Shown here: piece after piece, positions 14,001 through 24,220 of the stretch | Layout: each line of letters begins with the position of its first letter | Position numbering within the stretch: the first letter of the stretch is position 1 | Assembly (NCBI GenBank): GCA_945643635.1 | Contig: CALZFC010000101.1 | Span: 95,001 to 159,000, forward strand | DNA from: Allodiplogaster sudhausi | Taxonomy: Eukaryota > Nematoda > Chromadorea > Rhabditida > Diplogasteridae | DNA: 64,000 nucleotides | Direction of reading: 5' to 3' | Program-made: the position numbers and the translations under genes | The notes under the pieces: model-generated | The model's database searches: none | Seen by the model: the letters and a program-made list of their open reading frames with translations, nothing else | Told to the model about the DNA's origin: nothing

Positions 14001-14958
14001 TCTGACTCTCTCTGTCTCTCTCTGTCTCTCTCTCTCTCAATTTCTCTCTCTCTCTGTCTCTCTCTCTCACTATAAATCTATAAAAAGAAACTCATATGGA
14101 TTTTTAGCATGTTTCTTTTTGTTGTTCACGAATTGGTCATTCAATGGACACAAATTCGAAACACCGTCCTGCTGGTGCGTATAACAAATAGCATAACGTA
14201 GTCGATTTTAATGTATTGTATTTATGATATGACATTGACAATTGTTTCACTGATTAGTTTTTTTTTCTAATTGCAGCGCTAGTATTTGCTATTTCATAGT
14301 GTCTTATTCTCAGCCCGAAGTGCTTCGTGCCCACGCGGGCCGCGTCGTTGCGATGACCGGCTTTGACGAGGCGAGCGGAGAGCGCGGAGCCGTGAGATAC
14401 ATGCTCGAGGCCATCGGCACCAAGGTCGCGCCCTACGTCGCGCCGCATGTCTACCTTCTGGTCGCCAAGGGGTACGGTACTTTTTATTTTTTCTTGAAAA
14501 AAAAAAGATATTTCAGAATCATTATTTCGCGATTCCGTAGTGACTACATTAGAAAAGGAATGGCTCTATTGTGAGAAATGTGGCATTTGAAAGAAGAAAA
14601 ATTATTTTAATCGCCAAGAAGTTGTAGTGGTTTTTTTGTTGTTAAAAGTAAAAGATATTATCGAAAAATAAAATAATTATTTTCCCATGCTAATGATTTA
14701 AGGCCATGCGAGATGGTGGATCGTGCTCGTGAATTGGACGTGCCCGTCATGACTTATCAGTGGCTGGCTGACATCTACGTCGGCCAGATGCGATACGATC
14801 TCGAGCATCCGAGATATCAGCTACCGCCTGGCGGCGCGGCTGCCGGATCGAGTAAGATACGAGGGGGATTTTAAAGAGTCGAACACTCCCACGTTAATTC
14901 GAGCCTTTTTCTTGACAAAGGGACGGGTGAACGAGAGAGAGAGACAGAGAGAGAGAGG

Positions 14959-14989
<31 letters not shown>

Positions 14990-15237
14990 GCAGAGACGCA
15001 GCAACAATAGTCAGGAAAAATTTCTAATACATACAAGGAGAAAATATAGTTAGTAAAAAAAATGGAAACGTAGGTTGAAAGTTGTTAATGAAAATGTTGA
15101 ATATAAATGGTGCATTTAAGGAAGCACAACTCCTGGCACGCCAGGCATGCAAGGAGTGGCAGCTCCGATGGAAGTGACCTGCGGGCCATACGTACTCGAC
15201 TGTATGCACGAGCAGTACAAGCTATGCATGCGTCAGT

Positions 15238-15274
<37 letters not shown>

Positions 15275-17932
15275 TCTCTCTCTCCTTCTCCCTCTCTCTC
15301 TCTCCTTCTCTCTCTCCTTCTCCCTCTCTCTTTCTCCCCCCCCTCTCTCTCTCTCTTCTCTCGTTCGCTCGCTCTTTTCTAGTTGCAATATTTCATTCTA
15401 CTGCCTATTCAGATGCTTGGCGCTACCCGATCCAGCTGATGGAAGAGACGTGGCAGCGTGCTTGCGAGATGCAGAACCAGCTGCAGATGGACGAGAGGAT
15501 CTTCCCGAACAAGAGAATCAAGTTGGTCTTGCGGCGAGTAGGGAGCAAAGCCTTTCTTGATGGAATAACAATTCTTAAGTTTGAAAGCATAAACAGCCCC
15601 ATGCCTCTGTATTCAGTACTCATATCATATATCATCCTGCCATTCGCAGCAAGCTTCCAAAAATTGTTCACGGGGTCCCTATGGAGGCCCGCTAGCCATT
15701 TGTATCATTGGAAACAGAAAAAAAACCATTCGCAGTTCATACGATATTCTTCGGATTTTTCGAGGTGCTACTACGTGTAAGAACGACGTGCTGGGGCATC
15801 TAGCATGAGATAGAACTAAATGCATAGAATATGTATGAGAGATGTGAGGGGAAGGAGACAAAAAAAATAGGGGAAGGAGAAGGGATGTAAGAAACACCAG
15901 AAATATGTAATTATTTCATAATTGTTTCTTTCTTGGTTTTAAATGATGTTTCAGGTTGCACTCATCGGCCGCGCCGTCGGAAGCGGAGATCGAGACGCGT
16001 CTGCAGGAACAGCCTCCTTCAGCAGCCGCGACTGCCATTCGCTGTGCCTTCGAAGGCTTCGACGAAGAAGCCACCGACATCCTCAAGAGGGTACGCGGTT
16101 ATGATTAACAATTTGTATAGTTTTACTTTGGCAAATCATTACCGCTTTCTTATTAGCTCCTTTTTTAATTTGGAGATTCGCACGTCCGATGTAGTCACTT
16201 TCTTTCTTTCTTTTATTATAGTATTTTATTTTCTTCTCTCTTTAACGCACTCTCATTTCACCCCTGCTTGCAGAAGATACGCTACCTCGGAGTGTCCGTG
16301 ACTTCTTCCGTGTCAGACTGCACTCATCTGGTGGCAGTGAATGGAAGGAGGACAATGCGACTGCTGGAGGCCATCTCCAGAGGCAAGAATGTCGTCGGCC
16401 CGGCCTGGATCACCATCTCGTATGATGCGAAGAGCATTGCTGGTCAGCTTTTATTTATTGTTGTATCACTAAAATTCCTTTTTAACAAAATTACAGTATG
16501 AATTAGAATAATGTGCTGGAGATAGAATGATTATATTTGCCTTTTTACATAATTTCTTGAAAGGCTATATTTTCACAGCTGAAAACACGATTCGAACATG
16601 ATCTTTAGTGTGCCGATTACTTGGCTAGCAGATGGCATTTATCCAGTTTATAAGGAAGAATACCGTTACAACTAGTTATCGAGAAAAAAAAAACAGAACC
16701 TTTTAAATAGTATAAAAAGAGCGTTTCAAATAATTATCATAAAAGAAGATTTCAAATAGTTATCGACGACTTCTTACAGACACGTATGACTTCTTCCTGC
16801 GCGACGACGAAGTGGAGAAGCAGTTCAGCTTCAGCTTTAAGATGAGTGTTCTCCGTGCCAGGCATCAGAGAGTATTTCGGGTGCGTCCACCGTGATCATT
16901 TTATCTTCTGTTTTACTTCTTACTAAGTTTTCTTCTTGTTCAGGATTGTGAATTCTGCATTACGCCCTCTGTCGAGCCGTCCGTTGAAGAGATCAAGTTC
17001 CTTATCGAATGCAATGGTAAGCAGGGACACTCTCTTCCTTTTAGTGATCTCGTTCCTCTCTTTCTCATCTCTTTTGATGAGTGGGAATTGTGCCTAATGT
17101 GATCAGCCTGATTGTAAGATTAGGAACAGGGAATAAAAGCCGCTGCCGAGTACCCAGAAGATTAGGGTGGGGAAGATGGTATTGGGCCCAAAAGCCCGGG
17201 TGGGTTCGCTGTTTCTTCCTAAATGCCACTCAAAAACATGGAGGGGTAGGGCTTTGGGGAGGCCCAAAATCGCCCAAAATCACGGTGGGTCTGTCAAAAC
17301 GACAGTACCTTTTTCCCCTGATTAGGAAAGAAGAATGTGGTTGCAGGTGGTACCGTATTCACTCAGCCGCCTTCTCCGAAGAAGTTGATCTCGTGCATTG
17401 AACGGGACTCTCCCTTCATCTTCATCTCTTCCGAATGCGACCTTCCGTTGCTCAAATACGTCACAGAATGCCAATTTAGTCAGTTTTAAGTTTATTTTCT
17501 TTTTCTATCTTCTACTTTATAGTTTTGTCACTTTTTTGTTCCTCTGCTATAGGTTTTTATCACAATACGAGAAACTTGTTTCCTATGCAAATAATATCTG
17601 TTTTTTCCAATCTCTTAACATATTTTGTAGTTTAATACTGATAGAATAAGTTGTTTCCTTAGCATTTGGAATTTATTATTAATTTAGCAATCTACAACGT
17701 GGAACTGGTGCTCGTGGCAGTGCTGCGACAGGAGCTCGAGCCGCATCCGTGCTTCCAGCTCCAGCTGCCCCTCCCGCCACCCGGCACTGCTCCGCCGCCC
17801 GCGCCCTCAACGCCCGCGCCGGCGTCTGCCTCTGGACGCGGCGGCGGCGGCGCCCCTGCTAGGCGCCAAACCGTTTCCGGCGCCGAGTTTGCTTCCCTCG
17901 CCGTGACGCCGCGAGTCAAGGCGAGCACTTAG
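5065..17932 (+). CDS. PTIP/PAXIP1-like multi-BRCT protein (3' part, 17 exons)
   Basis: Exons: 5065-5178, 11613-11855, 12902-13051, 13157-13227, 13344-13430, 13593-13655, 13824-13934, 14314-14471, 14703-14851, 15121-15231, 15413-15521, 15955-16090, 16274-16442, 16780-16880, 16944-17016, 17347-17478, 17688-17932 (TAG). All phases close, giving 739 residues after two leading bases. Residues 1-165 are Gln/Pro-rich; about 170-280 and 281-382 form a BRCT pair ('CLIGCVIHILDWDRF', 'VVTLQWLIDC', 'GRVVAMTGFDE', 'VMTYQWLADI'); a linker includes 'DAWRYP'-like 'HAWRYP'; about 488-570 and 592-690 form the last BRCT pair ('NVVGPAWITIS', 'EKQFSFSFKMSVLRA'). The order polyQ, BRCT pair, linker, BRCT pair is that of animal PTIP; the final pair binds phospho-Ser partners in known PTIP. 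The tail is Pro/Ala/Gly-rich. The family's N-terminal BRCT pair is not found here. The first intron carries a MULE transposon. Confidence 0.88.
5199..6513 (+). repeat. Left terminal inverted repeat of the MULE
   Basis: Reverse-complement match to 9826-11030, from the terminal 'gggaccatg' through a tandem array to a unique inner segment (about 6230-6513, including 'catgaattccaaacttag' and 'gaaattttcttttaacctcc'). Identity is high but not perfect (for example 'accgttcgct' against 'ttccgttcgc'), and the two arms differ in tandem-repeat number. Confidence 0.92.
5430..6175 (-). repeat. 73-bp tandem repeat array inside left TIR
   Basis: Repeat core 'gacatttgagcaacgggt' followed by 'gaaatcttcgtccctggt' and 'ggcctatgagagcc'. 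The basic period is 73 bp; several units carry an extra 15-bp duplication of 'gacatttgagcaac', giving 88 bp. Outer units are more diverged than inner ones. Because 73 is not a multiple of three, overlapping frames in each unit look like ORFs but are repeat artefacts. Confidence 0.9.
6977..9608 (-). CDS. MULE transposase with N-terminal FLYWCH zinc finger
   Basis: Minus-strand exons: 9583-9608 (ATG), 9222-9329, 8976-9081, 8454-8655, 8176-8279, 8044-8121, 7873-7996, 7705-7832, 7294-7474, 6977-7225 (TAA). The first eight join in frame (292 codons). The FLYWCH finger lies at about residues 20-75: 'LWRCNTKKCKGKA' followed by 'QHEPHHLPPD', giving Cys-x4-Cys and His-x3-His. The catalytic core shows 'DWCADGTFHVAPFGF' (first Asp), 'PCLYAFLCDKSAVAY', 'VDFEPALSMAIRAVYPG' (second Asp) and the Cys-x2-His motif 'FCAFHFF', then 'YFESTYLG', 'DRWNVYSRIL' and 'QEGYNSS'. 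These are diagnostic of Mutator transposases; the DDE enzyme cuts the TIRs and integrates the element. The join between 7705 and 7474 does not close in phase and about 40 expected residues are missing, so either one small exon is unrecognised or the copy is damaged. Confidence 0.88.
9826..11030 (-). repeat. Right terminal inverted repeat of the MULE
   Basis: Inverted copy of 5199-6513, ending with 'acatggtccc' at 11030. The outermost roughly 200 bp are more diverged between the arms than the interior, for example an extra segment near 10960-11010 ('gaagtacggtgttgaaatg'). Confidence 0.92.
10170..10760 (+). repeat. 73-bp tandem repeat array inside right TIR
   Basis: Same repeat as in the left TIR, on the opposite strand: 'gttgctcaaatgtcgcagg' recurs at 73-bp steps (about 10249, 10322, 10395, 10468). 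The central copies are essentially identical, pointing to recent homogenisation. It has fewer units than the left arm. Confidence 0.9.
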
Positions 17933-18743
17933 AGAGGATGGGGCTTGTCAATTAATTGTCCAGTGATAAAAGAGAATGTGATGACATAGAGAATAATAAT
18001 AAGGCATGAAAAAATTTCCTAACACATGATTTCAATATTCGCAATATCGTTTTCTTTCTATTTATTCATTCTGACAGGGAAACTGGCGGGAATGCTAAAT
18101 TTGCTCCCTCTTGCTTTTTTGTAGCTAATAATGAAGAGTAAGATGCAGTAGTAAAAACTTCTTCAGAATTTATATTCGGTAGCATTAGTGTCTTGTTGGA
18201 ATGTAATGGATTCACTCTCCTGTAAGTACTTTTCTACCTCTTTCTTCTTATCAGACTCTCATACGGAAATAGCTGCAGATAATATAGTTTACCGATTTGA
18301 TTCGTCATGTTTCACGTTTGTCCTTTTTATTATCCCTTTTAGTACGTGCCATTAATTTGTTTTGTCAAAAGTTGGATGATGACAAAGATGTCCTTAAAGT
18401 GGCCAATACTTCTGCGTTTACTTTCAACGTTTCTACTTTGTTGATGTTGCTCCACTCTACTGATCTCGTATTTCTATTTATTAATCTCGCACACAGGTGA
18501 CATTTGTATTCTTTAAGTTGAACTAGAGAAATGAAGTGTTAATGATTGTAAAGATTTTAGACTTGCGATAAAGGGGACAGAATCTATTGGAGTCTACAAG
18601 CACTCGGAAGGCTTGCAAGGGACAGTGATATCTGCTGCAATACAATCGACTGGTCCTTGGGTGTTCTTCTTTTAAAGCCAATTCATTTATGGCAAATATG
18701 ATAAAAGGAGGCGAAAAGCCATGGAAAAGGTATATCGAGTGTC

Positions 18744-18779
<36 letters not shown>

Positions 18780-19040
18780 AGGAGGTGTGTACTACGATGC
18801 CTGCTCAATTCACCGCCATTGCTCCTCCACACGATTGGTGTCTCATCGCTCTTCCCTCTGCTCCCTTACACGGCGCTTCCTTCCCACTGCTGGCAGCATA
18901 CATCTGCCGATATCTACACCGCGTGTTTTCGATGAATTGGGTAAATGCGAGAACAGTTATTCTATTTATTCTATTCCTAATATACTTTTCCTACTCTTTA
19001 TTGTTGCTATTCGTGAAAAAAAACTTTAAACTGCTAAGCA
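17933..19040. other. Intergenic region downstream of the PTIP gene
   Basis: Begins with the PTIP 3' flank. No AATAAA is evident near the stop; an A-rich stretch is present around 17985-18015. A (GA)n tract lies at about 18748-18775. No gene, RNA or mobile element was recognised. Confidence 0.6.
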
Positions 19041-19045
19041 TTGCC

Positions 19046-19075
19046 ATGACCTGGGTCAGATATGACCCAGGTCAT
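19046..19075. promoter_or_regulatory. Perfect 13-bp palindrome with AGGTCA-like half-sites
   Basis: Arms 19046-19058 'atgacctgggtca' and 19063-19075 'tgacccaggtcat' are exact reverse complements around a 4-bp loop. Each arm holds TGACCT/GGGTCA hexamers like nuclear-receptor half-sites. It sits 45 bp before an LTR-like fragment, so it could equally be a transposon end. Function is inference only. Confidence 0.4.
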
Positions 19076-19120
19076 GACAATTCTGAGCATGTCTCTCCCA
19101 TGTCTAACAAAATTCATTAT

Positions 19121-19260
19121 TGTTGCGGCCGGGGAAGAGCAGTGTCCCCGACCCCTCCGGGGGGTGAGGCCACTCGGGGAAGTTGCCAGCAGTGTGAGGA
19201 GAACAAATGCAGAGGAAGGCTGGCAGCTTCCCCCCGCCGCGGATCTCCCCGGGACCTCCA
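19121..19260 (+). mobile_element. LTR fragment, retrotransposon family A
   Basis: Starts 'tgttgcggccgggg' and continues through 'gaggccactcggggaagttg' to 'ggcagcttccccccgccgc'. The same order of motifs recurs at 20353 and 22157, where it follows a polypurine tract, which identifies it as the start of an LTR. This copy is cut off after about 140 bp. Confidence 0.7.
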
Positions 19261-19770
19261 CGGTCGCCAGCAATGCCAAAGCTCCACCAGCATCTTCGCC
19301 ATGCGATGCAAAGCCGCCCGCCGTGATTCATATTAATCAAACGGGCCGCTATCATTTCCTCTCGACGTCCTCCACTCCTCGTACGCACTCTCGCGATTGC
19401 CATACGCAACGTGTACAACAACTCCCCGGCGATTATCACTCTCTCACACTTTCTCTCTCTGCCATTTCTCTCTCGCCGCATCGCACTCTCGCAGGCAGGC
19501 CAACAAATGTCTCCCTAATGGTAAGTCACAACTCCCCCTGCCCAGCTCGACTCGGGCTGACGACATCAAGAAAGAAAGGGAGTTTCAGGCTAATTAATTA
19601 GGCCGGCACTCCAAGAAAAGGCGCAGAAAATAGAGAAAAGATGAGGAACAAGATCCATGACTCCTCCTCCGGATATCTGCCAAATCACCCTGATTGTAGC
19701 CACCCGACCCCTTCTTGAGAGTCGAATCTTGCCGTTCTTCCCTGTCATCTTTGACTAAAATTCATTATAG

Positions 19771-20151
19771 ATGGCAGATTCCGAGATCGATAAACTCAAC
19801 TGGGAGCTTGAAAAACTGAGATGGGAAACCGGAAGCTAGCGCGTCATTCTCAAGAGAGTCGAAGACGAAGTCAAAGCAAGCGAGACAACTATCAGGACTC
19901 GAAATGAGGTCATCGACGGCGTTGAGGCGCAACTGCGAGAGCTCCGAAATGAGGAGCGTCGGATGGAAACAAGGATCGCTCACCTCACGGCGCAACTCGA
20001 GAGAAACAAGCTCGCGGCGGCACGAAATGAACGGGAAGGCACAATAAGCGAGCAACAACTCTGGAACCGCCTGAACCGAAGAGAGGGCGAATTAGCCGAC
20101 CTGCGACGTGAGGTCACAGCCCTCAAACAACAACTCCAGAAGAAGAAGTAA
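19771..20151 (+). pseudogene. Coiled-coil ORF of an LTR retrotransposon, one stop codon
   Basis: 127 codons from ATG to TAA, interrupted by an in-frame TAG at 19837-19839 (codon 23). The product is almost entirely charged heptads ('ELEKLRWE', 'EAQLRELRNEERRMETRI', 'REVTALKQQLQKKK'), a long coiled coil. It ends about 200 bp before a polypurine tract and LTR, so it is the 3'-proximal ORF of the element. Related broken copies lie at 21459-21682 and 29691-29830. I do not recognise a named family; coiled-coil domains occur in Gag proteins and in extra 3' ORFs of some Ty3-like elements. Confidence 0.65.
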
Positions 20152-20352
20152 GGAAGAAGCCCCTCTCTCTTTCTTTTTTTTTCTCGCTCCTGTTTCCTTT
20201 CTACGGCGCTACGGAGATGTTTTTGTGTGCGTAGAGTAGACACTACGACGCATTTTCATGTTCATTTTTTTTATTTCTATTAATTTTTCTTTTCACCGCT
20301 CGCTCTTTTTCTAGTAATAGATTGAGGGACCAATCATACCTTAAAGGGGGGA

Positions 20353-20655
20353 TGTTACGGCGGGGAGAGAGCAGTGGCCCCGCCCCCTCCGGGGAGGGGG
20401 GCCACTCGGGAAGCTGCCTGCAGTGAGAGAAGAACACCTGCATAGGCTGGCAGGCAGCTTCCCCCCGCCATGGATCCCCCCCCCTCTCTAGCTAGGTCCA
20501 AATTCATGTTAAGAATGATGTGAGTAAAGTAAGCGATAAATGTGTAACTAAGAGGTCCAAGAGTAATACCGTAAGAGGGGAGATCCGGGGCGACAGAATT
20601 ATATACATACATTCCCCACGGCCGGCTCATACTCCACCGGAGAGCTGGCTTGACA
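20353..20655 (+). mobile_element. LTR of retrotransposon family A, with preceding polypurine tract
   Basis: Starts TG ('tgttacggcgg') directly after a polypurine tract 'aaagggggga' (20343-20352), and ends 'gagctggcttgaca' in CA at 20655, about 303 bp. A purine tract abutting TG...CA is the expected 3' LTR boundary. The matching 5' LTR and pol region are absent nearby, so this is the 3' end of a truncated element. Confidence 0.75.
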
Positions 20656-21098
20656 CAGCCAACCAAGAATGATTAATAATATACACCGCGCAGCAGAATC
20701 TGCACAAAAAGAAATGAACTCTAAAATGAGAGGAGAGAGGGTTGGTAAAGGGACACCCTTGACAAACTGGAGATGGTTGAAGATGACGAGGGAGAAGAGA
20801 AGCAGAGAAAGGAGAGGGCAGTGAGGAAAGAGGCAGAGACACGAAAAGAATATGGGAAGGAAAGAGAGCTCCCTCGGAGAGTATCTGAAATAACCAAGGG
20901 CGCGTCCGAGCCCAATTCGCTCCGTTGGAATACGATAGCGAGGAGCAGGCGCGGGCACGACGCCGCTGCCAAGGAGGGCGAGGTCGCCATCCGAGAGGAG
21001 GCCGAGCTCGGGATGCGCGCTCTTGTAATAGGCAGCACGAGCCAGGGTTACCAGGGAGTGGCCGTCACGGAGACGACATTGAGGAATCCAAACAGATA

Positions 21099-21146
<48 letters not shown>

Positions 21147-21458
21147 AGAGAGGGAGAGAGAGAGAAAGAGAGAGAGAGGGAGAGAGAGATCACAGCCAGG
21201 AAACTCACTTCAACCCCAGGGGCAGATTCGTATGTGCAGATCGCGTCGTCGTCGGTGCCCGCGAAGAAGACTCGGTATGGTAAAACATAGGCGTTCCTGC
21301 GGCACGAAGGAGGCTGGTGGACTTTGCCAGGGGCCATCGACACCTCTGGTGACATGGGAAGAGGGCAAACTATCAGAGGGATCCCATTCAATTAGACGAT
21401 TCAACCGAACTGGAATCTCTGGAAGCTTTGATATGCAACTCCGTCAAAGGGCATTGAT
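20656..21458. other. Spacer between retrotransposon remnants, with (GA)n tract
   Basis: Contains mixed open frames on both strands and a (GA)n tract at about 21100-21190. A direct duplication of 'gatatgcaactccgtcaa' lies at 21429-21446 and 21456-21473, at the start of the next coiled-coil fragment. No gene recognised. Confidence 0.5.
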
Positions 21459-21682
21459 ATGCAACTCCGTCAAGTCCGCAATGAGGAGCGACGACTGGAA
21501 ACGAGGATCGACGATCTTACTGCGGAACTCGAAAGGGCCAAGCTCACGGCCGCACGACAGAGCGAGAAGGCATAGTGAGAGAGCAACAGCTATGGCGCCG
21601 CCTAAATCGGAGAGAGGACGAAGCAGGAGCACTGCGACGCGAGGTCGCAGCTCGCAAGCAGCAACTCCAGAGGAAGGAATAA
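21459..21682 (+). pseudogene. Second coiled-coil ORF fragment, frameshifted
   Basis: Homologous to the second half of the ORF at 19771-20151: 'MQLRQVRNEERRLETRI' then, after a small deletion near 21560-21575 that shifts frame, 'EQQLWRRLNRRED' and 'QQLQRKE' to TAA at 21680-21682. It lacks the N-terminal third. It is followed at 22157 by its own polypurine tract and LTR. Confidence 0.6.
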
Positions 21683-21902
21683 GGAGAAGTCATGTACATA
21701 TGCCGGGTATGCCCGACATGCATACCAGACATGCCCGACCCCTTCTTTCTCCCTCGCCCCTCTCTCTCTTTCTCTCTCTTATATCTTCGCCAGCCCTCCT
21801 CATCGCATTTAAACTCTCTAACCCATTCTCTCCCTATTTTCAAAATTCTTTTTAATTTATTTTTTTGTTCTCGTTTCCCTTCCGCGGCGCTCTGGAGTTG
21901 TT

Positions 21903-21958
21903 TTGTGTGTGTGTGTGTTGTGAGTGTGTGTGTGTGTGTGTGTGTGGTGTGTGTGTGT

Positions 21959-22036
<78 letters not shown>
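21903..22036. repeat. (TG)n microsatellite
   Basis: Nearly pure GT repeat of about 130 bp with a few interruptions, located between the coiled-coil fragment and LTR of the second element. Frames read as Cys-Val or His-Thr runs and are artefacts. Confidence 0.95.
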
Positions 22037-22037
<1 letters not shown>

Positions 22038-22156
22038 AAATAGTGGTTGGTAGATAGACACTAGCTGGATTTCCATTTTATGAATGTTTCTTATTATTTT
22101 CGCTCCTTTTCGATTAATACGATTGAGGGACCAATCTATCCTTAAGGGGGGGGGGA

Positions 22157-22410
22157 TGTTGCGGCCGGGGGAGAGCAGTGGCCGGCCCCCTCCCGGGGGT
22201 GAGACCACTCAGGGAAGTTGCCAGCAGTGTGAGGAGAACACCTGCAGAGGAAGGCTGGCAGCTTCCCCCCGCCGCGGATCTCCTTCCCCCCCTAGATATG
22301 CCTCCTTCTGTTAAGAGTTAGTATGTTGTGTAAGTGTAAACGATAAATATGTATGCAAGAAGCCCAATAGTAAGACCGTAAACGGGGAGATCCGAGGCAA
22401 CAGAGATGGA
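22157..22410 (+). mobile_element. LTR of retrotransposon family A, 3' truncated
   Basis: Starts 'tgttgcggccgggggaga' after a polypurine tract (G-run ending 22156). It follows the 20353 LTR motif by motif ('ggcagcttccccccgccgc', 'gataaatatgtatgcaag', 'gggagatccg') and then diverges at about 22405, so the terminal 'gctggcttgaca' is missing. Confidence 0.7.
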
Positions 22411-22590
22411 GACACATGTGAATGGAGATAAGAAGTTTCTTATGGTCAACAATGGAATACACAACATGACCCACTGCGTGCAACAAGTCCTCTCTAAACA
22501 TTTTATTTAACAACAACAAAATAAGGGAGAAGGTGATGCAAAGGAGCGAAGGAGGAAAGAATGAATGAGGGAGAACGCGGACGCGTTTCC

Positions 22591-24220
22591 TCACTCCAAC
22601 TGAGTCTTGTCCGTCTTGAAGGAGTGGGCGGAGGTGGACTCGCCGACGATCTTATCACTCATCTCGCCAGACTGAGTTGAGGACAGCGGGGTTCTGTAAT
22701 GGAGAGAGAGAAAGAGTGTGAGAGAAGAGAGAGAGAGAGAGAATGAGAGGGAGGCAGTATGAGGAAGAGGGAGAGAGGAAGCGCGAGAAACAGACTTCTT
22801 AGACTGGACGCCACGCGACTTCGTACTGGACTTGGACGACTTCTCCGCATATCTAAAAGGGATAATGAATTTGAAGATAAAGCAAGATGAAGATCGCTGA
22901 CTCCTTCGGCGGGCTTCTCTTAGTCTTCTTGTCTTTCTTCGACTTCTGGTCAGGCGAGACCGGAAGAAGTTGTTTTGGGGCGACAAATATCTTGTCCTGA
23001 AGCAGGGAGAGGAAAAGGTGAGAGATATTAGAGAGGAAACGAGTGGGAGAGGGAGAGAGAAAATGAGAAAGAGTAGTGCGTAAAAGAGAGAGACAGAGAG
23101 AAGCTTAACCGATGATTCCTGGTTCGCTTGATGTTCTTCTTTCGCCGCTGCACCTTCCTTCTCCTCTTTTTCCTTGTCCTTACCAGCTGCTGCAATCAAT
23201 TTGCACGAGTTTTCGACTATGAGCATCGCGTATATGTTATGTCGTGATAAAAAAGTAATGTAATATTTAGCGATCTTTTTAGTGTTACCCTGTGCCTCCA
23301 GCAGAGTTCGCTTCCGTCGTTCCGCAACTCTCTTGCGCATGAGCAGCTTGATGTAGCTCATGAATTCGGAGATCGCGATACACATGGCTCCAGTCAGCGG
23401 AACGTACCACTTGTACTACAATTATAAGAAGGATACGGTAAGACGAATCTCGATTAATTGACAGCAGATGAGAAGTGTTCATCTGACATTTTCCCAGCTT
23501 CTGCTATCTTCAAAGCGTTCCTTCGCAAGTTTCTTCCATCGGATTTGACGCATCCGCGCCGACTGCAAAGAACGTCCAATCTTGGCTCGTCAATTCTCGA
23601 CTCTAATCATGTTTGATGTCCAAGCAAGAGAAGCCGCCACCTCAAATCCCATCCAGCCGTGAGTGTTGCAGCGCGAGATGCCGCATTCGCACCGGAGGAT
23701 CGTGCTGTTCTTGTTCCACTTAATCCATCACTTCTTTCAGATATTGCACCTATTGTTCTTACGATTGCGTACCTTGCACGGCAGTTTGCCTCTATTTCTA
23801 TTGAGGCCACAGCCGCGGGCGATGAATTTGCTCTGCCAGATTCGGTCCCAATTGTCGTAGCGGCGAAGGTAGTAGCACACCTGAAATGTCACAGAAAGAT
23901 AGAATTCATTCATTTCTTCTCCCTTGACAGATTTCCTCTCAAAGATTCATCTACATATTTTGCACCCTAATTATAGTACTAAATTACAAAACTATTACTA
24001 CTACATATATTCTTTAAAATTAAATCTTCCTGCAAGTTCCCTTGAAAGGTTGAGCGGAAACCTTGTGATCTCCGTGGCACTTCTCGAGTCCCTCCTCGTC
24101 TACGCCGCCCATGCACTGAAAGACCGTCTCCTGTTCTTCTTTGCTGTCGCAGAAGACGGAGAGAGGGAAGAGAAGGAGAAGAGGGAGGAGCCGCGAGAGA
24201 GTCGACCACTCACGACACAT
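22591..24220 (-). CDS. Unrecognised signal-peptide membrane protein with Cys-rich ectodomain
   Basis: Nine exons, all phases closing, 293 residues: 24062-24220 (ATG), 23773-23880, 23641-23718, 23488-23562, 23289-23415, 23110-23189, 22902-22996, 22796-22852, 22591-22693 (TGA). Residues 1-24 form a signal peptide ('RLLPLLLLFPLSVFC'). The ectodomain to about 140 has spaced cysteines ('FQCMGG', 'EKCHGD', 'VCYYLRRYDNW', 'ARGCGLN', 'LRCECGISRCNTHGW'). One likely membrane segment lies at about 143-166 ('WYVPLTGAMCIAISEFMSYI'), then a strongly basic stretch ('MRKRVAERRKR') and a Lys/Ser-rich cytoplasmic tail. This is type I topology. I recognise no family; a small cysteine-rich receptor or adhesion protein is possible but not shown. 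Confidence 0.75.

Noticed and set aside
21857..22053. Cys-Val and His-Thr repeat frames
   Set aside because: Translation of a (TG)n microsatellite.
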